The notes under the pieces are model-generated. The model was not told where the DNA came from, did no database searches, and saw only the letters and a program-made list of their open reading frames with translations. Positions 1 to 5,155 of a DNA stretch of 8,294 nucleotides are shown piece by piece. Location: assembly GCA_030432855.1 (NCBI GenBank), contig JAUILM010000223.1, positions 1-8,294 of the forward strand, read 5' to 3'. The position numbers and the translations under genes are program-made. Numbering within the stretch: the first letter of the stretch is position 1; every line of letters begins with the position of its first letter. The DNA is from Bacteroidia bacterium. Its GTDB lineage: Bacteria; Bacteroidota; Bacteroidia; Chitinophagales; Saprospiraceae.

Positions 1-91
1 TTTACATGTTTTATTTCACATCATACTCGATACTTAACCATATCATCATTATTTCATCATCAATATTATTCACTGCATTCTTGACTAAGCT

Positions 92-622
92 ATGGCAGAA
101 GATTTAAAAGACCCGAATGTCCAGGTAAAGGAATTTGATCTCAAAGATCATAAATGGAGAATTAACGACAAGTGGTACTATCTACTTGATCGAATGCCTC
201 CGCGCAGATATGTTGAATACCTAAAAGTAGTACCCGAAGTTGTTTTTAATACAACTTTTCAGGGAATGCATGATACGCTATTGAAGATCTGGAAATTATC
301 TACTGGAGGTAATGATTTGATTGGTAATATGCATGGCATTTCACATTTGTCATTCAATCAGATTTCAGCAATTGCCGATTTTGATAATAAGGAAGTGCCT
401 AAGATATTTCATCTGTGCGCAATTATCATGGTCCGAGAAGGTGAAGATGTAAAAGAGTGTGATGAGAATGTAATAAGAGACAAAATTCAGGACTTTATGA
501 ATTGTGAATACTCAATTGAGTCTTTTTTTTTGTTAGTGAGGCATTCTGTACCGCATTTCACGGAAGCATACAACAATCTTCAGCAATTGACGAATCAGGA
601 TCTGTCGGAACTAGTGAGTTAG
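92..622 (+). CDS. Putative phage tail assembly chaperone, short form (G-like)
   Basis: This is a 176-residue cytoplasmic protein with no signal peptide or membrane segment. The N-terminal part (about 14-30) carries a WRINDKWYYLL stretch, and most of the rest looks helical. There is an acidic patch (REGEDVKECDE) around 115-125. I do not recognise the family by sequence. The role is inferred from architecture: a second frame continues past its stop and is reached only by a -1 slip at a T9 run about 30 codons before the end, as in tail chaperone G/GT genes of long-tailed phages, where the short form coats the tape measure protein before tail tube assembly. The start follows an AT-rich leader without a Shine-Dalgarno sequence, normal for Bacteroidota. 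It is the only convincing plus-strand gene here. Alternatively it is another phage structural protein with a sequencing indel. The gene is very likely real; the function is moderately supported. Confidence 0.85.
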   Translation: MAEDLKDPNVQVKEFDLKDHKWRINDKWYYLLDRMPPRRYVEYLKVVPEVVFNTTFQGMHDTLLKIWKLSTGGNDLIGNMHGISHLSFNQISAIADFDNKEVPKIFHLCAIIMVREGEDVKECDENVIRDKIQDFMNCEYSIESFFLLVRHSVPHFTEAYNNLQQLTNQDLSELVS

Positions 623-891
623 GATCCTTATATTCAAAATATAGGTTCTTCTGTAATCTAGACTATTTTCGAAACCGACTATATGCTAGTCAAGCCATCC
701 AATTCACAGACAGAAACCTGGACATTGAGCAGGTATTCAATGATACCATGATCTGGATTAGTAAAATGATACCTCAATATTCAGTCAAGGATCTATATGA
801 GGTGCCTGATATGATCACGGTCATTGGATTGGCAAAACGTGCTGAAGTAATTCAGAGGCAAAGGGCACGAAAGGAGGGCATGAAGATGTAG
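92..891 (+). CDS. Putative -1 frameshift fusion (GT-like tail chaperone, about 266 residues)
   Basis: From 520 to 889 the frame one base behind the short form has no stop and ends at TAG 889-891. Its product is protein-like: a Ser/Gly-rich linker (IDESGSVGTSELGS) followed by LYSKYRFFCNLDYFRNRL and a helical, basic C-terminus (KRAEVIQRQRARKEG). No ATG, GTG or TTG occurs in that frame between 520 and the ATG at 748, so most of it cannot be made as a separate protein. Slipping on the T run gives 146 residues from frame zero plus about 120 from the new frame, about 266 in all. The ratio to the 176-residue short form resembles lambda gpG (140) and gpGT (279). In that family the T part recruits the tape measure protein. 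No tape measure gene follows here. A single-base deletion or assembly error in the homopolymer would look the same, so the fusion is strongly suspected rather than proven. Confidence 0.6.
523..531 (+). promoter_or_regulatory. Candidate -1 ribosomal slippery site (T9)
   Basis: Nine consecutive T are read in frame zero as T TTT TTT TTG, which fits the X XXY YYZ slippery heptamer (T TTT TTT, 523-529). After a -1 slip both tRNAs still pair perfectly and translation continues in a frame open to 891. The last stop in that frame is TGA 517-519, three codons upstream, so the site lies in the short stretch where a slip gives a long fusion. I see no convincing stimulatory hairpin just downstream, only weak pairings around 535-562. 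Confidence 0.55.
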
Positions 892-1092
892 TTACCCTTT
901 TTCTATTTCGTTGATCAGGTTTTCTATATCATCCCACTGTACGTAGTCACCTTCTCTGTGCTTACACAGCGTATCCCCAAAAATCGAGCTCTCAAAGTCA
1001 TATCTCTGAAGGGACTTCAATTTGTCTATTATGTATTTCACCTTTGTCTTCCATATCTGCAAATATATTACTAAAAAAGCCCCTGCAAACAC
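892..1092 (-). CDS. Small protein with possible N-terminal membrane segment
   Basis: The gene encodes 66 residues from a GTG at 1092. The N-terminus has a short hydrophobic run (FAGAFLVIYLQIW), followed by a basic stretch (KTKVKYIIDKLK). The C-terminus (YVQWDDIENLINEIEKG) has the look of the short acidic helices that end many small phage proteins. It lies 36 bases after the stop of the upstream lipoprotein gene, in the same frame, and is the last gene of the minus-strand series. Its stop (892-894) directly abuts the stop of the plus-strand chaperone gene. A later GTG, giving VKYIIDKLKSL, would remove the hydrophobic part, so membrane association is uncertain. Function unknown. Confidence 0.6.
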   Translation of the reverse strand: MFAGAFLVIYLQIWKTKVKYIIDKLKSLQRYDFESSIFGDTLCKHREGDYVQWDDIENLINEIEKG

Positions 1093-1128
1093 AGAGGCTT
1101 TCGATTTGAGTTTAACAAGTGCGTTAAA

Positions 1129-1743
1129 TCACCCACGACCTACGCATCCACCGAAACCGATGTTTGAGCAGTCTTTGTGTAATATTCCGGATTCATTTGG
1201 ACAGGGCCCTGAATAGCTGCCTATGAAGACACGGTGTCTATTGTAGTTGCCGTATTTACCAAATTCATAGGTGTCTGTATCTACAAGGCATCCATCGTTC
1301 CTAAAGAATCTCATCGTACCATCAACACATCCATAAGATCCGTTCAGATCACAATTAAATTCATACATACCTGAGCATTGTTGATATGCTGAGGTACTAG
1401 GTATCCCAACGACAACAGAAGAACCACTGAAGCTCCCCAGGCTTGTCCATCCTCCACCTGAGCTACCTACATAGATCGTTCCTGAGACAGAACTACTAAA
1501 GGAGTAAGATAGGGTTGCGTTGGTTGGATTAGCACGAGAGTTCGGATTGAAGTTGATATAGGCAACATCATCACTCATTTCAATTTGGTAATCTTCTTGA
1601 GACTCCTGGTCACCAATCTGTGACTGGATATCTTCAGTCTGTTGATCTAGTACAGGTGGATCCTCGATAGAAATTTGATCCTTGCTACAGGACGTAATAA
1701 ATATTGCACACAGCACAACTGCGTAGAAAATTTTACTTTTCAT
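1129..1743 (-). CDS. Lipoprotein with Bacteroidota-type export signal, paralogue of the upstream lipoprotein
   Basis: This is a 204-residue predicted lipoprotein. The signal peptide MKSKIFYAVVLCAIFITSC ends in lipobox ITSC with the lipidated Cys at 19; the following SKD resembles the charged signal that sends Bacteroidota lipoproteins to the cell surface. A Glu/Gln/Asp-rich linker (about 24-55) leads to a Ser/Gly-rich, probably beta-stranded domain and a Cys-rich C-terminus with at least seven cysteines, suggesting disulfides outside the cytoplasm. An in-frame ATG 11 codons upstream is possible, but it would place a polar stretch before the signal peptide, so I chose 1743. From NSR to a conserved Trp and on to the first Cys of the domain, spacing matches the neighbouring lipoprotein almost exactly (NSR-x28-W-x23-C). 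No known domain recognised. A phage-encoded surface lipoprotein could act in superinfection exclusion or lysogenic conversion; that is inference. Confidence 0.85.
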   Translation of the reverse strand: MKSKIFYAVVLCAIFITSCSKDQISIEDPPVLDQQTEDIQSQIGDQESQEDYQIEMSDDVAYINFNPNSRANPTNATLSYSFSSSVSGTIYVGSSGGGWTSLGSFSGSSVVVGIPSTSAYQQCSGMYEFNCDLNGSYGCVDGTMRFFRNDGCLVDTDTYEFGKYGNYNRHRVFIGSYSGPCPNESGILHKDCSNIGFGGCVGRG

Positions 1744-1759
1744 GTTAGCATTAGTTTGC

Positions 1760-1808
1760 AGGGTCGTGGCCCTCACTGCGCTAACAGTGGGAATAAGGCC
1801 ACGGCCCT
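1760..1808. repeat. Inverted repeat between the two lipoprotein genes
   Basis: Arms AGGGTCGTGGCC (1760-1771) and GGCCACGGCCCT (1797-1808) are complementary at 11 of 12 positions. The 25-base interior contains a second small pair, CACTG (1774-1778) and CAGTG (1785-1789). The element lies just downstream of the lipoprotein gene stop at 1821 and upstream of the next start at 1743. It could be a terminator or attenuator between the two genes, an mRNA-stabilising hairpin, or a protein-binding site. No U-run follows it on the minus strand, which argues against a standard intrinsic terminator. Confidence 0.55.
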
Positions 1809-1820
1809 TATGTTAAAGAA

Positions 1821-2447
1821 TTAGTTGCAGTATGTATTTGTGGACCCCATGCAGTACGAACCATCTATTATGTATGATTCATCTGCACATCCAATTGCTG
1901 CACTGCTAATGTTCCAGTAGTTTGTGCCAGCAACAAGAATCTCACTATCTATGTCAACATATGGATCTGGACAACCAGGACCATAACAAGCGGGTCCAGG
2001 AGGGCATCCAGTGTGAGGAACAGAAACGCCAAAAGGCATGCATGCCGGATTCCCGACGAATAATGTCTTAGTTCGAACAATAAACCTGTTGAACCTGGTG
2101 CAGTGTGTGGCGAATGTCAAAGGGATTGAAGTATTTCCCTTAATGAATGATTGCCCGGGGTGCAAAGTGGCCCAAGAACCTGAACTAGTCTTGTATTCAT
2201 ATTTGACCTTGTAGTCCTGGTCTGCATAGGTGAATACTAGATTTTGATAGGTAGTCCTCGAATTAGATTTCTCAACCGGTTCTAGGTACGTCAAGGTGGT
2301 AGTATCTAGTTCGTAGGGCAGGCCGTTTGGCAAAAGTTGTTCGTCTGCCTCGATTTCATTTCGAGGATCGACTTGTGTTGTACTATCCTTTGCGCATGAT
2401 GCGAGGAAGAATAGTGTTAGGAATGGTAAGAAAAATTTTAAATTCAT
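1821..2447 (-). CDS. Lipoprotein with Bacteroidota-type export signal
   Basis: This is a 208-residue predicted lipoprotein. The signal peptide MNLKFFLPFLTLFFLASC has lipobox LASC with the lipidated Cys at 18, followed by AKD. An acidic linker (IEADEQ) leads to a predicted beta-rich domain starting near NSRTTYQNLVFTY, then a Cys/Pro-rich segment (CPPGPACYGPGCPDP) and a C-terminus with further cysteines ending in TYCN. The many cysteines fit a disulfide-bonded exported protein. It shares the spacing NSR-x27-W-x23-C and the local pattern SSG-x-W-(T/A)-(S/T)-L with the downstream lipoprotein, pointing to an old tandem duplication. It is separated from the upstream small genes by 82 bases, unlike the tight operon before it, so it may have its own promoter. 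No known family recognised; a role at the host cell surface is inferred from the signal alone. Confidence 0.88.
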   Translation of the reverse strand: MNLKFFLPFLTLFFLASCAKDSTTQVDPRNEIEADEQLLPNGLPYELDTTTLTYLEPVEKSNSRTTYQNLVFTYADQDYKVKYEYKTSSGSWATLHPGQSFIKGNTSIPLTFATHCTRFNRFIVRTKTLFVGNPACMPFGVSVPHTGCPPGPACYGPGCPDPYVDIDSEILVAGTNYWNISSAAIGCADESYIIDGSYCMGSTNTYCN

Positions 2448-2490
2448 TGTTGAAACGTTTGTTTTATCCCTGCCGGGGAGGTGTTGGTAG

Positions 2491-2506
2491 CACCGTTGAT
2501 CCGGTG
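2491..2506. repeat. Short inverted repeat in the lipoprotein leader
   Basis: CACCG (2491-2495) and CGGTG (2502-2506) form a perfect 5-base stem around a 6-base loop, in the 82-base leader between the gene ending at 2530 and the lipoprotein start at 2447. It is GC-rich compared with its surroundings. It may be an operator or leader hairpin, but a repeat this short can arise by chance. I found no clear Bacteroidota promoter (TTTG / TAnnTTTG) in this leader. Confidence 0.3.
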
Positions 2507-2529
2507 GGGATTATTGTGAAAAAATTGGT

Positions 2530-2763
2530 TTACATAGTTGAAGTTTGGGTTTTGTCTTCCGGGAAATATTTACTTGGGTGACATGTGAGCCATAGCACTT
2601 GACTGGACTGCTCAATCACATCAAATATTTTAAATCCTAAATACCTCCAATATCCTACGGAACCATCAGGTAATTTTCGGACACGTGACACACCTTGATC
2701 AGCACTATTCTTCCAGTGAATGTAGTCCCATCCAAATAGGTCGTGAAGTATTCTATAAATCAT
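2530..2763 (-). CDS. Small phage-type hypothetical protein, Trp/Tyr-rich
   Basis: The gene encodes 77 residues. A distinctive aromatic core runs through FGWDYIHWKNSADQG, then RVRKLPDGSVGYWRY, then VLWLTCHPSKYF near the C-terminus. This pattern (W..SA..G..RVR..PDG..GYWRY..WLTCHPSKY) resembles short uncharacterised proteins common in Bacteroidota phages and prophages; I know no function. It probably folds as a small beta-rich cytoplasmic domain; there is no signal peptide. The start codon overlaps the stop of the preceding gene by ATGA (2760-2763), so it is translationally coupled. It is the last gene of the tight operon before the lipoproteins. Confidence 0.82.
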   Translation of the reverse strand: MIYRILHDLFGWDYIHWKNSADQGVSRVRKLPDGSVGYWRYLGFKIFDVIEQSSQVLWLTCHPSKYFPEDKTQTSTM

Positions 2764-2966
2764 TTTGGTTTTATCACTTTGACATAATCAATTTGAGACT
2801 TAGGATCATCGAAGTTTTTCACTTCATTCCAACAATCACACATCACCTGTATGTCCGTAAACTCCCTGGAAATACCATCAATGAAGTAGTAGTTTTTTGG
2901 AGTTCCTATCTTACCGTGACCATCTCTTTTCGTTATCTGCTCCCACTGGATCACCGTACCTTTCAT
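2760..2966 (-). CDS. Small hypothetical protein
   Basis: The gene encodes 68 residues starting MKGTVIQWEQI, with a basic stretch (KRDGHGKIGTPKNYYF) and a middle part containing CDCWNEVKNFDD. It is cytoplasmic, with no signal peptide or membrane segment. It overlaps the next gene by ATGA. Upstream, up to 84 bases lie between it and the previous confident gene, filled by very short reading frames, one of which overlaps its start. Family not recognised. The clean operon linkage and protein-like composition make it likely real. Confidence 0.72.
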   Translation of the reverse strand: MKGTVIQWEQITKRDGHGKIGTPKNYYFIDGISREFTDIQVMCDCWNEVKNFDDPKSQIDYVKVIKPK

Positions 2967-3051
2967 CTCTACACACGAAATGTGACCCAGTAGTAAGCGT
3001 CATATGCGTTGAATGCCTCCATTCAATGTCCAATGGGTCTAGTCTATTCAT
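2911..3051 (-). CDS. Possible very short coupled gene (46 residues)
   Basis: ATG 3049-3051 overlaps the stop of the preceding gene as TGATG, a typical coupling arrangement, and opens a 46-residue frame (MNRLDPLDIEWRHSTH...) ending at TAA 2911-2913. Its last 56 bases overlap the next gene in another frame, and the second half is less protein-like. In a third frame, a 17-residue stretch MEAFNAYDAYYWVTFRV (3022-2969) ends two bases before the next start and reads well, so the real product may be a short protein interrupted by an indel. The coupled start is the main support. Confidence 0.35.
   Translation of the reverse strand: MNRLDPLDIEWRHSTHMTLTTGSHFVCRDERYGDPVGADNEKRWSR
3009..3026. repeat. 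Inverted repeat in a short intergenic stretch
   Basis: TTGAATG and CATTCAA form a perfect 7-base stem around CCTC, between the helical-protein gene (ends 3051) and the next confident gene (starts 2966). As RNA it would be a compact tetraloop hairpin about 40 bases before a start codon, which could affect coupling or mRNA processing. As DNA it could bind a dimeric regulator. Confidence 0.4.
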
Positions 3052-3455
3052 CAATAGAACCTCTTTATCTCACTGTGACCATGAATGAGTCTCGACTCAA
3101 TGTCACTGATTATCAAATTGCACCTTCCCCTGAGTCGGTTGGTGGGGTTGGTCTGCTCAAGGATCTCCAGGAACTCATTGCCCTTTTCGATGGAGTTTTT
3201 AATATTATGGGCTAATAAGTTACTGTGGAAGTGCACAGCGCTCCTGAGTCGTTTATTGTAGCTGGTGTCACTTGCCAGCTCATATATGACCCCCTGCATC
3301 AGTTGAATTGATTCCAGTGTTTCGATGACCTGGGTCATTCCTGTTCTGAGATCTCCAATAGGTGCAGATTGGTCCACTGCTGCCTTGATGTCTTTTACCT
3401 CGCTCGCTGTGTACTTCAGGGCGATGATGATTAGATTGTTGATTGGTTGTATCAT
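3051..3455 (-). CDS. Helical hypothetical protein
   Basis: The gene encodes 134 residues, mostly amphipathic helix by composition: an N-terminal helix (INNLIIIALKYTASEVKDIKAA), a middle part (TQVIETLESIQLMQGVIYELA) and a C-terminal half with NSIEKGNEFLEILEQ. The hydrophobic N-terminal run is short and followed by charged helix, so a membrane role is unlikely. The start overlaps the previous gene's stop by ATGA (3452-3455) and its own stop overlaps the next possible start as TGATG. Family not recognised; it sits among phage accessory genes. Confidence 0.75.
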   Translation of the reverse strand: MIQPINNLIIIALKYTASEVKDIKAAVDQSAPIGDLRTGMTQVIETLESIQLMQGVIYELASDTSYNKRLRSAVHFHSNLLAHNIKNSIEKGNEFLEILEQTNPTNRLRGRCNLIISDIESRLIHGHSEIKRFY

Positions 3456-3667
3456 GATTCTCTTAAGTGTTTTATCATAAATTCATTAGGATTGAAGGAC
3501 TTACTCTTGAATACCCTTAAGCAGTTCTTACAGGCATGGCCCATAGGTATGTTGAAATTTGCACGATAGGAATCAAACTTTCTACCACAAATAGGATGGG
3601 TTAACCCGTTATCTATTTCGAAAACTAAGTGTAGTTTCTGACCGCCTTTATGTTGTAAGTACCTCAT
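3452..3667 (-). CDS. Small probable zinc-binding phage protein
   Basis: The gene encodes 71 residues. Cys27 (HPICGRKFD) and the CxxC pair Cys46/Cys49 (GHACKNCLRVF), with His24 or His44 nearby, form a likely zinc site. Short proteins of the form LCG...CKNCL are frequent in phage accessory regions; no biochemical role is established. It is linked by ATGA overlaps at both ends (3664-3667 and 3452-3455), so it is an internal operon gene. It could help binding to nucleic acid or a protein partner, but the sequence does not show which. Confidence 0.8.
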   Translation of the reverse strand: MRYLQHKGGQKLHLVFEIDNGLTHPICGRKFDSYRANFNIPMGHACKNCLRVFKSKSFNPNEFMIKHLRES

Positions 3668-3972
3668 ACCTCATTATTTTGTCCGGCACTGCCGGTTAGT
3701 TCTAAATGCGTTTCGTTTGGTGATTTTGGCAAGGGCATCCAATGAGTAACATCGTACTCTATTTTTCCCACACTACTATAAACCGTCCAATCCTTTTGGT
3801 AATCAACCCTATCTTTAGTGTGTATGTATCTTACTTGATCAAGTGTACCGATAGATATACCGCCATTGCACTCGGACCAAAAGCAAAGAACCTCTGTATC
3901 AAATTCAGGTAGTTGATCATCTACACTTATCCATAATTTAATCTCCCTTGCCTTATCTGCCATGTCCTTCAT
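3664..3972 (-). CDS. DUF551 domain protein
   Basis: The protein has 102 residues with both hallmarks of DUF551 (Pfam PF04448): the N-terminal block LWISVDDQLPEFDTEVLCFW (about 13-32) and the C-terminal block DVTHWMPLPKSP (about 74-85). Between them are aromatic strands expected of a small beta-rich fold. DUF551 is common in tailed-phage early and accessory regions; its function is unknown. The C-terminal 17 residues (THLELTGSAGQNNEV) extend past the domain. Two starts are possible, 3972 (MKDMADK) or 3963 (MADK); both overlap the 56-residue gene upstream. Confidence 0.9.
   Translation of the reverse strand: MKDMADKAREIKLWISVDDQLPEFDTEVLCFWSECNGGISIGTLDQVRYIHTKDRVDYQKDWTVYSSVGKIEYDVTHWMPLPKSPNETHLELTGSAGQNNEV
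3833..3844. repeat. 12-base perfect palindrome within the DUF551 gene
   Basis: ACTTGATCAAGT is a perfect palindrome with GATC at its centre. It lies inside coding sequence, so it may be no more than coincidence. A dimeric repressor or a GATC-directed methyltransferase could in principle recognise it. Confidence 0.2.
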
Positions 3973-4123
3973 GATTCAATAGTTTTGAAATATTATCTGC
4001 ATCCACTTCGCACCCTCGTTCAAATGTGGCAATACGAACATTATACTCCCTTAGCATTATGCAAGTATCCCCATTACTCGATTTCCTAACTTCATATGTC
4101 CTATTTTCTTCCATACTATTCAT
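3953..4123 (-). CDS. Small hypothetical protein (56 residues)
   Basis: ATG 4123 opens a 56-residue frame, MNSMEENRTYEVRKSS... to ...NHEGHGR, ending at TAA 3953-3955. It fills the only gap between the zinc-ribbon gene (stop 4127, three bases away) and DUF551, whose start it overlaps by up to 20 bases, as expected for a packed phage operon. Its composition is protein-like: a predicted beta hairpin (TYEVRKSSNGDTCIMLREYN) followed by an acidic helix (EVDADNISKLLN). It may start at the second Met (MEENRTYEV). Family not recognised. Confidence 0.7.
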   Translation of the reverse strand: MNSMEENRTYEVRKSSNGDTCIMLREYNVRIATFERGCEVDADNISKLLNHEGHGR

Positions 4124-4126
4124 TTT

Positions 4127-4429
4127 TTACCCTTCCGGGTGCGGTTGATTAAGTGATAAGACCATACTGACTAAGTCACAGGCTTCTTTTGCTGAGAATT
4201 GTCTATAGCTGTATCTATGCATGATCTTCTTAGCTATTTCCCGCACCTTCTCCGTTGTTCCGCTTGTATAGATCCCACAATTGGTACATCCACACCAATG
4301 GGTTCGATTACCTGCATTGTCAACTGTCTCTATAGGCGTTATCACTAATCCACATTCTTGGCAAATCGGATTACCTGACTCTATGATGTTTTTTTCTAAC
4401 TGTTGTCTTGTTATTATATATTCTTTCAT
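4127..4429 (-). CDS. Zinc-ribbon hypothetical protein
   Basis: The gene encodes 100 residues. Cys23-x2-Cys26 (ICQECG) and a second knuckle WCGCTNCG (Cys46, Cys48, Cys51, with His44 before it) form a two-part zinc ribbon, followed by a helical C-terminus (TEKVREIAKKIMHRYS, then SAKEACDLVSMVLSL). A zinc ribbon followed by helices suggests nucleic-acid or protein binding, but no specific family is recognised. It follows the methyltransferase gene by 16 bases. Its start codon directly follows an 11-base sequence, AGTACCACCGC on the coding strand, that also precedes the methyltransferase start. Confidence 0.8.
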   Translation of the reverse strand: MKEYIITRQQLEKNIIESGNPICQECGLVITPIETVDNAGNRTHWCGCTNCGIYTSGTTEKVREIAKKIMHRYSYRQFSAKEACDLVSMVLSLNQPHPEG

Positions 4430-4440
4430 GCGGTGGTACT
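4430..4440 (-). repeat. 11-base leader repeat, copy 1 (before the zinc-ribbon gene)
   Basis: On the coding (minus) strand this reads AGTACCACCGC and is followed immediately by the ATG at 4429. The identical 11 bases occur at 5145-5155, three bases before the methyltransferase ATG. It is not a Shine-Dalgarno sequence. It may be a translational control element, a binding site, or the trace of a leader duplicated with one gene. Confidence 0.55.
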
Positions 4441-4445
4441 CTGGG

Positions 4446-5141
4446 TTAGAACTTCATCATTGATTGAGATAATACCTGCTTCATTCGCTTCTGTGCATTG
4501 TCGTAATGGTGCTTATCAATCTCAAAGCCCAAGTATTCAAATCCTGCCATGTCGTAGCATATAAGATCAGATGCAGACCCTACATGAGTGCTTAGTATTC
4601 TGGATCCGGGATCCAGAACTTTCTTGCATTTATCAATAGTCAACTGATACAGTCTCACGGGCTTCTGAGTAGGATGAATCCTTTCCTCGTTGAGCTTCTT
4701 ATTGCCCTGCATTTTCGTTCCATCCTCAATAGACCCCTGGAGCATTCCATTCCACATATACCTGACCATTCGTGTATGATCCCATACGTTGGTAGAAGCG
4801 ATTTCACAATCACTATAATCAGATGAATCATTACACTTGTCCCACACTAATCTGCCAGAGTTAAATATGAAATCTGGATAATAATTGCAGCCCCAAAAAA
4901 TGTAATATCTTGCTACTCTGGCCAGCTCTTGAAAATACTTTTCATCAACTTTCTTCCATTCCTTTGATCGCTTGTATAATCGCTTTATTCCGAGACTCGA
5001 TCTTTCATGACCATAGAATACCCGTTTCTCTGGTCCGGTGAAGTACGGTGGATCCACGATAGCCAAATCAAAGAAGTCATCTGGATAAGAAGGGATGCCC
5101 TTTTCTGGATCCATGCAATCTATATTCAGGAACTCTCTCAT
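4446..5141 (-). CDS. Phage DNA adenine methyltransferase (DPPY type)
   Basis: This 231-residue protein belongs to the N6/N4 DNA methyltransferase family (N6_N4_Mtase type) and is predicted to transfer methyl from S-adenosylmethionine to adenine in DNA. Catalytic motif IV is DPPY (30-33, AIVDPPYF). HPTQKP (156-161) and the SAM-binding segment LDPGSRILSTHVGSAS (176-191) come later, followed by FEID (206-209). Motif IV before motif I is the beta-class order. Related phage enzymes usually have ILDTH.GS.S in motif I; here the acidic residue is Ser (ILSTHVGSAS), which may lower SAM affinity. No restriction gene is adjacent, so it is probably an orphan methylase protecting phage DNA or affecting regulation. 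It starts 12 bases after the recombinase stop. Target sequence cannot be read from the protein. Confidence 0.92.
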   Translation of the reverse strand: MREFLNIDCMDPEKGIPSYPDDFFDLAIVDPPYFTGPEKRVFYGHERSSLGIKRLYKRSKEWKKVDEKYFQELARVARYYIFWGCNYYPDFIFNSGRLVWDKCNDSSDYSDCEIASTNVWDHTRMVRYMWNGMLQGSIEDGTKMQGNKKLNEERIHPTQKPVRLYQLTIDKCKKVLDPGSRILSTHVGSASDLICYDMAGFEYLGFEIDKHHYDNAQKRMKQVLSQSMMKF

Positions 5142-5144
5142 AGG

Positions 5145-5155
5145 GCGGTGGTACT
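5145..5155 (-). repeat. 11-base leader repeat, copy 2 (before the methyltransferase gene)
   Basis: This is the same AGTACCACCGC on the minus strand as at 4430-4440. It overlaps the last base pairs of the recombinase stop region and ends three bases before the methyltransferase ATG at 5141. None of the other start codons in the window carries this sequence. Confidence 0.55.

Noticed and set aside
1..91. Frame entering from the left edge (YMFYFTSYSI...)
   Set aside because: It is driven by AT-rich simple sequence (repeated CATCATCA), is very hydrophobic and low in complexity, and runs into the next gene. I see no real gene end here.
1744..1776. Longer lipoprotein start at 1776
   Set aside because: It would put 11 polar residues before a standard signal peptide and run into the inverted repeat. 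The ATG at 1743 gives a normal signal peptide length.
2327..2581. Plus-strand frame of 84 residues
   Set aside because: It is antisense to the lipoprotein N-terminus and its leader. The lipoprotein frame has a clear signal peptide and lipobox; this frame has no recognisable feature.
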